A program made the position numbers and the translations under genes. DNA of 64,000 bases from Ancylobacter moscoviensis (GTDB lineage Bacteria > Pseudomonadota > Alphaproteobacteria > Rhizobiales > Xanthobacteraceae). Positions 37,628 through 45,942 of the stretch are shown here, one piece after another. Location: contig NZ_VMBP01000007.1 of NCBI RefSeq assembly GCF_007559435.1, positions 1 through 64,000 on the forward strand, written 5' to 3'. The notes beneath the pieces are model-generated. The model saw only the letters and a list, made by a program, of their open reading frames with translations. It searched no databases and was not told where the DNA came from. Each line of letters opens with the position of its first letter. The stretch's first letter is position 1.

Positions 37628-38785
37628 ATGCCCCGCCTCGACTTCGCCGCGTCGATCGCCGATCTGCGCCTTCTCGCTCGCGCCCGTCTGCCACGGTCGG
37701 TCTTCGAATTCATCGACGGCGGTGCCGCGGATGAGTACACGCTGAAGGCGAACAGCGACGATTTCGGCGCCTTTCGATTGATGCCCGATGTGGGAGTGGA
37801 CGTCGCCCTGCGGTCAAGCGCGACGACCGTGGTCGGCAAGCCCTCCCGCCTGCCGCTGGTCCTCGCGCCGACCGGCCTTGCCGGTCTTTACTGGCCGAAG
37901 GGCGAGATCGCCGCGGCCCGTAGCGCCGCTCGCGCGGGCATTTCCTTCTGCCTGTCGACCAATTCGGTCGCGTCGATGGAAGAGGTCGCCGATGCCGTGC
38001 CGGAGGTGGATCGCTGGTTCCAGCTCTACTTCCTCAAGGATCCCGACCTCATGCGCTCCATGGTGGAGCGGGCAAGGGCCAGCGGCTACCGCGTCCTGTG
38101 CATTACGCTCGACCTCGCGGTGCAGGGGCGGCGCGATCGCGATATCCGCAATGCCTTCACCGTGCCGCTCAAGCCACGCCTGACCACGGTGCTGGAGGTG
38201 CTGGCCCGACCGGCCTGGCTTGCCGGCTTCCTGCGCGCGCCCATGCGCTTCGGCAATTTCGCGGCCGCCGCGCCGCAGGGTGGCTTCAGCAGCATCGCCC
38301 AGCACATTGCCAAACTCTGCGATGCGTCGGCGGACTGGGACACCGTTGCGCGCTTGATCGAGCTCTGGGATGGGCCGGTCGTGGTGAAGGGCCTGCTCAA
38401 CCCGCGCGACGCCGAGCGCGCCGTCGCGCTGGGCGTCGACGCGATCATCGTCTCGAACCACGGCGGACGCCAGCTCGACCGCGTGCCTTCCGCCATCGCC
38501 GCACTGCCCGCCATTGCCGCAGCCGTGGCGGGACGGACGCAGATCATCCTCGATGGCGGCGTGCGACGCGGCACCGACATCGCCATTGCCCGCTGCCTCG
38601 GTGCCGATGCCTGCATGATCGGCCGCCCCTTCCTGTGGGGCCTCGCCGCCGCCGGCGAGGCGGGCGTCACGCGAGCGCTCGATATATTGCGCGACGAGCT
38701 GGACATCGCGATGGCCCTGCTGGGCGTCACGTCCATGGACGCCTTTTCCGCCGGACATCTGTGGCGCAACGAGACCGCGCGCTGA
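37628..38785 (+). CDS. FMN-dependent alpha-hydroxy acid oxidase / L-lactate dehydrogenase-like
   Basis: This is a 385-residue FMN TIM-barrel enzyme. It begins with the family's LARARLPRSVFEFIDGGAADEYTL and has LAPTGLAGLYWPKGE. The catalytic histidine and substrate arginine are in VSNHGGRQLDRVPS, and FMN phosphate binding is ILDGGVRRGTDI. It oxidises an L-2-hydroxy acid to the 2-oxo acid. The start at 37628 follows GGAGG. Its GntR motif ties it to the acid-sugar genes; it may supply the oxo acid in place of an NAD-dependent dehydrogenase. Confidence 0.9.
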   Translation: MPRLDFAASIADLRLLARARLPRSVFEFIDGGAADEYTLKANSDDFGAFRLMPDVGVDVALRSSATTVVGKPSRLPLVLAPTGLAGLYWPKGEIAAARSAARAGISFCLSTNSVASMEEVADAVPEVDRWFQLYFLKDPDLMRSMVERARASGYRVLCITLDLAVQGRRDRDIRNAFTVPLKPRLTTVLEVLARPAWLAGFLRAPMRFGNFAAAAPQGGFSSIAQHIAKLCDASADWDTVARLIELWDGPVVVKGLLNPRDAERAVALGVDAIIVSNHGGRQLDRVPSAIAALPAIAAAVAGRTQIILDGGVRRGTDIAIARCLGADACMIGRPFLWGLAAAGEAGVTRALDILRDELDIAMALLGVTSMDAFSAGHLWRNETAR

Positions 38786-38790
38786 GGCGC

Positions 38791-38820
38791 GGCCTTTCCC
38801 AAGGCGGCCTTTCCCAAGGC
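38791..38820 (+). repeat. 15-bp perfect tandem repeat
   Basis: GGCCTTTCCCAAGGC occurs twice back to back directly after the FMN oxidase stop, followed by a partial third start (GGCATT). Each unit can form GCCTT/AAGGC pairing. It may arise from slippage and is too short to be a CRISPR. Confidence 0.7.
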
Positions 38821-38838
38821 GGCATTGCCCATGCAGGA

Positions 38839-38862
38839 ACGGCCGCCCTTGCGGGCGGCCGT
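38839..38862. terminator. Hairpin between convergent genes
   Basis: ACGGCCGCCC (38839-38848) and GGGCGGCCGT (38853-38862) form a perfect 10-bp stem around TTGC. It lies between the convergent FMN oxidase and aldolase genes. No long T-run follows on either strand, so termination is likely but not canonical. Confidence 0.55.
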
Positions 38863-38900
38863 CGCAACCTATCCGAGATAGTGCGGCCCCGGCGGCGCTC

Positions 38901-39716
38901 TCACCCCTTCGGCCGCCCCTGCTTGCGAAGCCCCTTGAGCATCTCCACGCCGTCGGACAGCGCCTTCTGGAACAGCAGGTGATCGAGGCCGTAGGCGATG
39001 ATGTCGAAGCCATGCTTCCAATAGGCTTCCGCCCATACGGAATCGAGCGCCATGAAGCCGGCGGGCTTGCCATTGCGATGAGCGGCGGCCACCACCTTCT
39101 CGATTCCCCTGAGATAGGCGGGGTGATCGAACTCGGCCGGGATCCCCATCGAGTTGGTCAGGTCGAAATGCCCGACCCAGAGAACGTCGACCCCCTCGAC
39201 CGCCGCGATCTCGTCGACATTGTCGAGGCCGGCCGCCGTTTCGATCTGGCAGATGACGAGGTTGCGCTCGCGGCTGGCCTTCATCTTCTCCGCGGGATGG
39301 CCGCCGCGATAATCGTCATGGGCGATGCCGAAAGCGGCGCCGCGGCGACCGTGCGGCGGATAATTGGCGCTCGACACGATCCGCTCGGCCTGCTCGCGCG
39401 TCTCGACCATGGGGACCATCACGCCATGGGCGCCCATGTCGAAGGCGCGCGCGACGAAATGGTATTCCCCCGCCGGCACCCGCACGAGAGGCGCCACGCC
39501 CAGCCCGCGACACCCCGCGAACTGGACCTTCATCGTCTCGAAGCCGGCTCCCGAATGCTCCATGTCGTAGAGGATGAAATCCGAGCCGGTCGCGGCCACG
39601 ATGGCGGGCAGGCCCGGCGAGAAGAACTCGATCACCATGGGGCCGAACAGCCCGCCCTCATCTGCGAGCTTCTTCCTCAGGCCGGACGCGATGTCACGCG
39701 ACGATGTCTTGGACAT
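38901..39716 (-). CDS. HpcH/HpaI family aldolase
   Basis: This is a 271-residue class II pyruvate-type aldolase. Landmarks are the catalytic His in YDMEHSG, the substrate Arg in VRVP, YPPHGRRGAAFGIAHDDY, and the metal-binding QIETAAGLDNVDEIAAVEGVDVLWVGHFDLTNSMG. Such enzymes split 2-keto-3-deoxy acids (for example 5-keto-4-deoxyglucarate) into pyruvate and an aldehyde. The start at 39716 has GAGGGAG. It is 10 nt downstream of the small monooxygenase gene and likely cotranscribed with it. Confidence 0.88.
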   Translation of the reverse strand: MSKTSSRDIASGLRKKLADEGGLFGPMVIEFFSPGLPAIVAATGSDFILYDMEHSGAGFETMKVQFAGCRGLGVAPLVRVPAGEYHFVARAFDMGAHGVMVPMVETREQAERIVSSANYPPHGRRGAAFGIAHDDYRGGHPAEKMKASRERNLVICQIETAAGLDNVDEIAAVEGVDVLWVGHFDLTNSMGIPAEFDHPAYLRGIEKVVAAAHRNGKPAGFMALDSVWAEAYWKHGFDIIAYGLDHLLFQKALSDGVEMLKGLRKQGRPKG

Positions 39717-39726
39717 GTCTCCCTCT

Positions 39727-40041
39727 TCACTTGCTGTTCTGGTGGCAGGCATAGCTGCGGACCGTCTTGTGCCTCACGAGAGGCGCCGTAAGCGCGTCGA
39801 ATTCGATGAAATGCGGGCTCGCCAGGTGGTCGCGAAACGCCGCCTCGCTATCGTAAATCTCGTAGAGCGCGACCGCACCCTCTCCCTCGACCGGGACGAG
39901 CACGTCGAAGCGCTGGCAGCCGGTTTCGCTGCGCACGGATTCGGCCGCGTTTTCCTTCACCAGCATCATGAACCGGCCGAGATTCTCAGCCGCCACATCG
40001 AATTCGACCCAGATCACATAAGACAAGGCGACACTCCCCAC
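39727..40041 (-). CDS. Antibiotic biosynthesis monooxygenase (ABM) domain protein
   Basis: This 104-residue protein is a ferredoxin-like fold of the ABM/YgiN type: YVIWVEFDVAAENLGRFMMLVKENAAESVRSETGCQRFDVLVP, then ALYEIYDSEAAFRDHLASPHF. Known relatives include quinol monooxygenases and the epimerase-like LsrG. It leads a two-gene operon with the aldolase, and a GntR-type motif lies 78 nt upstream. In sugar-acid loci such proteins may act as mutarotase-like helpers; that is only a guess. Confidence 0.82.
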   Translation of the reverse strand: MGSVALSYVIWVEFDVAAENLGRFMMLVKENAAESVRSETGCQRFDVLVPVEGEGAVALYEIYDSEAAFRDHLASPHFIEFDALTAPLVRHKTVRSYACHQNSK

Positions 40042-40118
40042 GCAAACCCGTCGACAGGCCGCCGCGCTCTCCGGCCAGAGTGCCGGGAAGCGGCCAACCG
40101 GATGGCGGGTGCCCTCTG

Positions 40119-40131
40119 TTGGTATGAAAGG
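40119..40131. promoter_or_regulatory. Candidate GntR operator, copy 4
   Basis: TTGGTATGAAAGG, an exact consensus match, is 78 nt upstream of the ABM monooxygenase start on the minus strand. CCTCTG directly before it again gives an outer CCT...AGG arm. Confidence 0.6.
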
Positions 40132-40337
40132 ATGAACATGATTTTGAAGACTGTCAAATGATCCATGCCGTCGACCACGGAGCGTCGCGGGGGCGGAGAC
40201 GGGCGGCCCGGGAGGGCGCCCTTTCGTATTAGTGAGTTGTTTTCATTGAAAATTATTCCAATCCAGGAATAGGGCGGTGGATGTCTTTGCCTTCCGCGAC
40301 CAATCACGTCTTGACGACACGTAAGATAAACAATTAG

Positions 40338-40350
40338 CCTTTCATACCAA
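40338..40350. promoter_or_regulatory. Candidate GntR operator, copy 5
   Basis: CCTTTCATACCAA is the exact reverse complement of copy 4. It lies 46 nt upstream of the TRAP binding-protein start. TAAGG follows, giving a CCTT...AAGG inverted repeat. Confidence 0.6.
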
Positions 40351-40395
40351 TAAGGAGCGCCATTCAATCACGCGCATCCAATTGGGAGGAAACCA

Positions 40396-41388
40396 ATGTC
40401 CTTACGCCATCTCGCCTTGGCCGGCTGCCTGGTCGCCAGCCTTGTCACCCCGGCGGCCGCTCAGCAGGTGCGCGAGCTGCGCCTGGGTTCGCCCTGGCCG
40501 TCCGCCAGCACCGTTCACGCCGCACTGCCGGTGTTTGCCGAGGCGGTGGAGCGCGAGAGCAAGGGGGCGATCAAGGTGCGCGTCTATCCCGACAGCCAGC
40601 TCGGGGACATCCAGTCGCTCATCAACGGCGTCCAGCTCGGGACGGTCGACATGACCTACCTGGCCATCGGCAATGCCGGCGTGCTCAAGGGCGGTGCCCC
40701 GCTCAACGTGGCTTACGTACCCTACCTGTTCAAAAGCAAGGAGGGAGCGGAGAAGGTCGTCAACAGCCCGGTATTCCAGGAACTGTACGACAATCTGGCA
40801 AAGGAATCGGGCGTCCGGATCTTTGCCGTTTACGGGGCGCGCTCGCCTCGTGCGGTGCAGAACCGCGTCCGGCCGGTCACCAAGCCGGAGGACCTGAAGG
40901 GCCTGAAGATCCGCATCCCTCCGATCGAGGGCATTCGGATCGCCTTCGAGAAGATGGGCGCGAAGCCGGTCGTGCTGGGGCTGGGAGATACGTACAACGC
41001 GATCGAGCGCGGCCAGGTCGACGGGCACGAGAACGGCATCGACGCCGCCGTGGGCTACAAATGGTACGAAGTCGCCAAGTTCTTCACGCCGACCGACCAC
41101 ATCTATGAGACCGGCGCCTTCTACATCAACGAGAAGCTCTGGCAGTCCCTGACGAAGGAAGAGCAGGAGATCTTCATCAAGGCCGCCAAGGAAGGCGGCG
41201 CCGCCATGACAAAGGCGGGCGAGAAGGTCGACGCGGAGGGCGCGAAGATATTCGCCGAGAATGGCGTCCAGGTCTCCCAGCCCGACAAGGCTGCGTTCGA
41301 GGCGGCTCTCACCGACGTCTACAAGCGCCTCGAAGGCCGCGTCTGGCCCGAGGGTCTCGTCGAGCGCATCCGCGCCATTCCCCAGTAA
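40396..41388 (+). CDS. TRAP transporter substrate-binding protein (DctP-like), second system
   Basis: This is a 330-residue periplasmic protein with signal peptide MSLRHLALAGCLVASLVTPAAA. The carboxylate-binding arginine is in LKGLKIRIPP, and VDGHENGI is typical of the family. A good GGAGG-type site (GGGAGGAA) precedes the start. A GntR-type motif lies 46 nt upstream, so uptake is controlled with the acid-sugar genes. A strong terminator follows before the permease genes. Confidence 0.95.
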   Translation: MSLRHLALAGCLVASLVTPAAAQQVRELRLGSPWPSASTVHAALPVFAEAVERESKGAIKVRVYPDSQLGDIQSLINGVQLGTVDMTYLAIGNAGVLKGGAPLNVAYVPYLFKSKEGAEKVVNSPVFQELYDNLAKESGVRIFAVYGARSPRAVQNRVRPVTKPEDLKGLKIRIPPIEGIRIAFEKMGAKPVVLGLGDTYNAIERGQVDGHENGIDAAVGYKWYEVAKFFTPTDHIYETGAFYINEKLWQSLTKEEQEIFIKAAKEGGAAMTKAGEKVDAEGAKIFAENGVQVSQPDKAAFEAALTDVYKRLEGRVWPEGLVERIRAIPQ

Positions 41389-41406
41389 GTCCTCCTCCTG
41401 AGACTT

Positions 41407-41437
41407 CGGGTGCCGGATCGCCGGCACCCGCTTTTTT
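41407..41437 (+). terminator. Intra-operon terminator after dctP
   Basis: CGGGTGCCGG (41407-41416) pairs perfectly with CCGGCACCCG (41421-41430) around ATCG, followed by CTTTTTT. It sits between the TRAP binding-protein gene and the permease genes, so most transcripts should stop here and only read-through makes the permeases. Confidence 0.9.
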
Positions 41438-41457
41438 CCGGCTACGAGGTTGTGTCC

Positions 41458-41985
41458 ATGTCTTTCGACGATGTCGAACGCATCGTGCTGAAGGTCTCGG
41501 GCTATGTCGCCCGAATCGTCGATCTGTTGATTGCCGTGGTCGTGGGGGCGTTGCTCGTTCTCGTCACGTCCCAGTTCATCGACCGCAATTATGTGACCCT
41601 CTGGTACGACTCACCCGAAGAATATGTGAAGATAGGCCTCGTCTGGCTGTGTTTCCTCGGCTTCGTGCGCGCATCGGCGACAGGTGAGACGATCCGTATC
41701 ACTTTCGCTCAGGACATGCTGTCGCCGGGGATACAGCGAATTATCGCCATTCTCCTGGATGTCCTGCTCCTTGTGGTCGTGGCTTTCCTGGCCTGGAAGA
41801 GCTGGATCATGATCCAGACGGCCCGTATGCAGATCATTCTGGGAACCGACCTTACTCTGGACGTTCCGGTCTTCGGAATGCTCGCGGGCTTTGGCCTCCT
41901 CGTCCCTCTCGTCTTCTGGCGTCTGGTTCGCGCGCTGGCCGGGCGGCCGCACATGCCTGACGCCCATCCGGTGATCGAGGACTGA
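41458..41985 (+). CDS. TRAP transporter small permease (DctQ-like), second system
   Basis: This is a 175-residue membrane protein with four predicted helices, including the typical FLGFVRASATGETIRITFAQD loop. The start at 41458 has GAGG; the frame stays open further upstream but runs into the terminator hairpin. It links the binding protein to the large permease eight bases downstream. Confidence 0.92.
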   Translation: MSFDDVERIVLKVSGYVARIVDLLIAVVVGALLVLVTSQFIDRNYVTLWYDSPEEYVKIGLVWLCFLGFVRASATGETIRITFAQDMLSPGIQRIIAILLDVLLLVVVAFLAWKSWIMIQTARMQIILGTDLTLDVPVFGMLAGFGLLVPLVFWRLVRALAGRPHMPDAHPVIED

Positions 41986-41993
41986 GCGGCATC

Positions 41994-43268
41994 ATGAATC
42001 TCCTCTTCCTTTCCTTTGTCGGCCTGCTCCTTCTCGGCATGGAGGTCGGCTTCGCGATGATCGTCGCGGCGTGGCTCGGCCTGGAATTCAAGGCCGGTCC
42101 GGCGGTCGACGCCATCATGCTCCCGACGTCGATGCTGGGCGGCATCAGCCTTTATGCGCTGGTGCAGATTCCCCTGTTCATCCTCGCCGGCGAGGTCATG
42201 AACAGGGGTGGCATCACCCGCCGCCTCGTCGAGGTCTCCTCGGCGTGGATCGGCCAGCGCCGGGGGAGCCTCGGGCACGTCGGCATCCTGTCGAACCTCA
42301 TGCTCTCGGGCATTTCGGGCTCCGCCGTGGCGGATGCCGTCGCAACCGGCAAGGCACTGATTCCCGAGATGCGCGCCAAGGGATATGGCGCCGGCTATTC
42401 GGGCGCCGTCATCGCCTCCGGTGCATTGCTTGGCCCGATCATCCCGCCGTCGATCCCGATGGTCGTCTACGCGCAGATCGCCAATGTCTCGGTCGCCAAG
42501 ATGTTCCTGGCCGGCGTTCTGCCGGGCCTTCTTCTGGCGTCGGGGTTCCTCGTCATCTGCAGCCTCATCGGCAAGCGTCGCGGCCTGCCGCGCGAGCCGG
42601 CGATGAACTGGCGGGCGAAAGGCAAGGTGACGGTGCGGGCGGTCTGGGCGCTGCTCATGCCGATCATCATTCTGGTCGGCATCCGCATGGGCCTGATGAC
42701 CGATACGGAGATCGCGGCCATCGCGGTGATCTACGCGCTGCTCGTGGGGTTCTTCGTCTATCGCACGATGAAACTGCGCGATCTGCCGGCCATCCTGATG
42801 TCGGCCGGTCGTTCGAGCGCGGTGATCCTCTTCCTCCTGGCCGCCGCGGCGCCCTTCTCCTGGCTCGTGGCGGAAAGCCAGATCAGCGAACATCTCGTCG
42901 AGATGATCCGTCAGATCACCGACAACCCGCACCTCATCCTGCTGATCATCAACGTCCTGCTGCTTCTGGTCGGGCTGGTCCTGGAGCCGCTGCCGGCCAT
43001 GGTGATCTTCCTGCCCGCCCTCCTGCCGCTCGCCGCGGAACTCGGCATCGACCCGATTCATTTCGGCGCGGTCGTCGTCGTCAATCTGATGATCGGGCTG
43101 CTGCATCCCCCGATCGGCCTGCTCCTGTTCGTCGTGTGCAGCATCGACCGGCTGCCCTTCATGGCGGTGGCGCGCGAGGTGCTTCCCTTCCTCGCCTGGT
43201 CGATCATGGTGCTGGTCCTGATAATCTTCTTCCCGCCGCTCACCGTGTGGTTGGGACAGGGCCTCTGA
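41994..43268 (+). CDS. TRAP transporter large permease (DctM-like), second system
   Basis: This is a 424-residue membrane protein with about 12 helices and the family stretches LSGISGSAVADAVATGKALIP and GPIIPPSIPMVVYA. It is the sodium-driven transport subunit for an acid, likely a sugar acid or a product handled by the OtnK/OtnC and aldolase genes. A hairpin with internal pairing lies about 50 nt after its stop. Confidence 0.95.
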   Translation: MNLLFLSFVGLLLLGMEVGFAMIVAAWLGLEFKAGPAVDAIMLPTSMLGGISLYALVQIPLFILAGEVMNRGGITRRLVEVSSAWIGQRRGSLGHVGILSNLMLSGISGSAVADAVATGKALIPEMRAKGYGAGYSGAVIASGALLGPIIPPSIPMVVYAQIANVSVAKMFLAGVLPGLLLASGFLVICSLIGKRRGLPREPAMNWRAKGKVTVRAVWALLMPIIILVGIRMGLMTDTEIAAIAVIYALLVGFFVYRTMKLRDLPAILMSAGRSSAVILFLLAAAAPFSWLVAESQISEHLVEMIRQITDNPHLILLIINVLLLLVGLVLEPLPAMVIFLPALLPLAAELGIDPIHFGAVVVVNLMIGLLHPPIGLLLFVVCSIDRLPFMAVAREVLPFLAWSIMVLVLIIFFPPLTVWLGQGL

Positions 43269-43320
43269 TCAGGACGCAATCCGGCCTTCTCCTCATCGAG
43301 GAGTGAGGGCTTCTGTGGAT

Positions 43321-43357
43321 GCCGCATGTCTCCGGTAACATCCGAGAGGCATGCGGC
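43321..43357 (+). terminator. Terminator-like hairpin after the TRAP operon
   Basis: GCCGCATG (43321-43328) and CATGCGGC (43350-43357) form the outer stem. CTC/GAG and CGG/CCG pairs continue inward to a TAACAT loop. TTTCCC follows, a short T-run. Confidence 0.65.
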
Positions 43358-43789
43358 TTTCCCATGCCGCCGGGCGGAAAGATAAAGGCGGGCTGTCCGT
43401 TCAATCTCCCGATCCGCCACGCGCCGGCTGGTCCGCCGAACCTCGCCGCGGGCCTATGTCCCATGAAAGTCCAGCCCCTCCCGTGGTGGCCTGCATATAA
43501 TATATAGCCGGCTACAAGAGTCCGGCTTGGGCGGGTCGAGGGTTCTCGGCTTCGTGGCAGAGGCAAGCCGCCGGGATGGCCGAAGGCGGCATGGCGCAAA
43601 GCCGGCCCGGACCTGGCCGAAGAGCCCGGTCAGGCGGCAACGGCCTTGTTCCTGCGGAAAGCCGATTTCAGCCTTCACGGACGGCGGAACCCGCATGCCA
43701 TGCCCGCCCGCTCATTCATCCTGATTGGTTGACTAGTCAGGTTGGTGGCGTTAGGACCTTTGGCAGGTTGGACAACCGGCGAGGGTGCA
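43358..43789. other. Intergenic region before the hydantoinase genes
   Basis: This 432-nt stretch has no gene I can support. It holds a short AT-rich island (CATATAATATATAG at 43494-43507) with a perfect TATAAT, but I find no matching -35 box. A small stem (AGCCGG/CCGGCT, 43506-43527) follows at once. The palindrome TGACTAGTCA lies at 43730-43739, about 50 nt before hyuA. The hyuA promoter is therefore somewhere near the right end. Confidence 0.5.
43729..43740. promoter_or_regulatory. Candidate HutC-type operator upstream of hyuA
   Basis: TTGACTAGTCAG contains the perfect 10-bp palindrome TGACTAGTCA. TTGACTAG recurs upstream of the GntR gene at 50563 and its divergent ABC operon, which suggests the same regulator. 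Confidence 0.6.
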
Positions 43790-45931
43790 ATGACGGCGCA
43801 GGCAAGGACCGGCGGCTACAGGCTCGGCGTGGATATCGGCGGTACCTTCACCGACATCGTGGTGATCGACGCCCACGGCACGGTCTTCTCGAAAAAGCTG
43901 CTCTCGACCCCTCACGACTATTCCGAGGGCATCGAGGCCGGCGTGCGCGACCTGCTCGCGGAGCTCGGGGTTCCGGCCGGCGACATCGTGGAGTTCGTCC
44001 ACGCGACCACCGTGGCGACCAACACCATCATCGAGCGCAAGGGCGCCCGGGTGGCCCTGGTGACCACCGAGGGCTTCCGCGACGTGCTGGAGATCGCCCG
44101 GTTCCGCACGCCGCGCCTCTACGACATCCGGTACCGCAAGCACGATCCGCTGGTTTCGCGCGAGCTGCGCTTCGAAGTGGCCGGACGGCTCGGCGCCGAC
44201 GGCGAGGAGGTGTCGCCGCTCGACGAGGCCGCGCTGGACGGCATCGCCGAGGCCATCCGGACCTCCGGCGTCGAGTCGGTCGCCGTGACCTTCATCAACG
44301 CCCATGTCGATCCCCGGCACGAGGCGCGCGCGGCTGCCCTGCTGCGCGAGCGCCTGCCCGGCCTGATGATCACCGCCTCCAGCGAGCTGGTGCCGCAACA
44401 GGGCGAGTATGAGCGCACCTCCACCACGGTGGTGAACGCCTATCTGCGGCCGATCGTGACCGCCTATGTCCGCTCGCTGCAGCGCCGGCTGGACCATATG
44501 GGCATCACCGCGCCGCTGATGATCATGCAGTCTTCCGGCGGCATCGCCCCGGCGGCGCTGGTGGCGGACCAGCCGATCACCATCATCGAGAGCGGCCCGG
44601 CGGCGGGCGTGCTGGGCAGCGCGCGGCTGTCCCGGCATCTCGATCTCGGCGACGTGCTGGTGTTCGACATGGGCGGCACCACGGCCAAGGCGACGCTGAC
44701 GGAGGCCGGCGACTACACCGTCTCGCCGGAGACCGAAGTGGGCGGCGGCCCGATGCTGGGCGCGCGCATGGTGCGCGGCGCCGGCTATCCGGTTCAGGTG
44801 CCCACCATCGACATCGCCGAGGTCGGCGCCGGCGGCGGCAGCCTCGCCGCCAATGACGGCGCCGGCGGCCTGCTCGTCGGCCCGCGCAGCGCCGGCTCGA
44901 CGCCCGGCCCGATCGCCTACCGGCGCGGCGGCACCCAGCCGACCGTGACCGACGCCAATCTGGTGCTCGGCTATCTCAATCCCGGCGTTCTGGTCGGCGG
45001 CGAGCTCACCCTCGACACCGACGCGGCACGACGGGCCTTCGGCGACCTCGCCGCGAGCCTGCGGCTGGAGGCGACCGAGACGGCGGAAGGCGTGCATCGC
45101 ATTGCGAATGCCACCATGCTGCGCGCCATCCGCAGCGTCAGCTCGGAAAAGGGGCGGGACCCCTCGCAGTTCACCCTGCTGGCGATCGGCGGCAACGGGC
45201 CGGTGCACGCCTGCTCGCTCGCCGAGGACGCCGGCATGGACAAGGTGGTCATTCCTCCGGTGGCCGGCCTGTTCTCGGCGCTCGGCATGCTGTTCGCCGA
45301 TGTCGAGCACCAGCTCGTCGCCTCCTTCTATCGCCGCTTCGACGAAACGCGCGGCAGCGACCTCGCCGAGGCGACGGCAGGGCTGGTGGCGCGCGGCCGC
45401 GACCTGCTGGCCACCCAGGGCTTCGCCGGCGCGGCACAGGACATAAGGGTGCTGGTCGACGTGAAATATGCCGGCCAGACCGCGCCGCTCACCGTCGAGC
45501 TCGACGCCGGCCCGGCCGCCTTCGAAGGCGCCACGCCCGCGGTCGCCGCCGATCCGGTCTTCGCCGAGATCGCGGAGAAGTTCCACGCGCTGCACGACCA
45601 GACCTTCGGCTATGCCTCGCCGCAGGAGCCGCTGCAGTTCGTCGCCCTGCGCGCGATCTGCCGCGGCGTGCCGGAGGCGCCGCGCATGCCCGGCCAGTGC
45701 CTGCGCGGCAACGAGAAGGTGCCGCCGGCGATCGACCGCGAGGCGCATTTCGCCGGCCATGGCTGGCACCGCGCCCAGGTGCTGGGCCGCGCCGCGCTGC
45801 CGGATGCGGCGGGGGACTGGCGCCCCGGCCCGATCATCGTCGAGGAATACGACACGACCTGCGTGATCCCGCCCGGCTGGGAAGCGCGCCGTGACGGCTG
45901 GAACAACATCCACGCCCGGCGCGTGGGCTGA
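43790..45931 (+). CDS. hyuA: Hydantoinase/oxoprolinase family subunit A
   Basis: This is a 713-residue ATP-using subunit of the hydantoinase/oxoprolinase family. The N-terminal LGVDIGGTFTDIVVID phosphate-binding region, HATTVATNTIIERKGARVALVTTEGF and the central VFDMGGTTAKA are diagnostic. The start at 43790 has GAGG. With HyuB it opens a cyclic amide (N-methylhydantoin, 5-oxoproline) or carboxylates a ketone, using ATP. The substrate is not determined here. An HutC-type palindrome lies in its promoter. Confidence 0.93.
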   Translation: MTAQARTGGYRLGVDIGGTFTDIVVIDAHGTVFSKKLLSTPHDYSEGIEAGVRDLLAELGVPAGDIVEFVHATTVATNTIIERKGARVALVTTEGFRDVLEIARFRTPRLYDIRYRKHDPLVSRELRFEVAGRLGADGEEVSPLDEAALDGIAEAIRTSGVESVAVTFINAHVDPRHEARAAALLRERLPGLMITASSELVPQQGEYERTSTTVVNAYLRPIVTAYVRSLQRRLDHMGITAPLMIMQSSGGIAPAALVADQPITIIESGPAAGVLGSARLSRHLDLGDVLVFDMGGTTAKATLTEAGDYTVSPETEVGGGPMLGARMVRGAGYPVQVPTIDIAEVGAGGGSLAANDGAGGLLVGPRSAGSTPGPIAYRRGGTQPTVTDANLVLGYLNPGVLVGGELTLDTDAARRAFGDLAASLRLEATETAEGVHRIANATMLRAIRSVSSEKGRDPSQFTLLAIGGNGPVHACSLAEDAGMDKVVIPPVAGLFSALGMLFADVEHQLVASFYRRFDETRGSDLAEATAGLVARGRDLLATQGFAGAAQDIRVLVDVKYAGQTAPLTVELDAGPAAFEGATPAVAADPVFAEIAEKFHALHDQTFGYASPQEPLQFVALRAICRGVPEAPRMPGQCLRGNEKVPPAIDREAHFAGHGWHRAQVLGRAALPDAAGDWRPGPIIVEEYDTTCVIPPGWEARRDGWNNIHARRVG

Positions 45932-45942
45932 GGGAGGCGAGA

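Larger units (their letters stand above)
40042..40395. other. Divergent promoter region with two operators
   Basis: This 354-nt gap lies between the divergent monooxygenase/aldolase and TRAP operons. It contains two inverted copies of the exact motif TTGGTATGAAAGG, one near each end (40119-40131 and 40338-40350), about 219 nt apart. I see no open frame or RNA gene in it. The central part (about 40220-40275) is AT-richer than its surroundings, as expected of promoters. Confidence 0.6.

Noticed and set aside
38791-38820. Start of a CRISPR array
   Set aside because: Two 15-bp units in direct contact, with no spacers and no cas genes.
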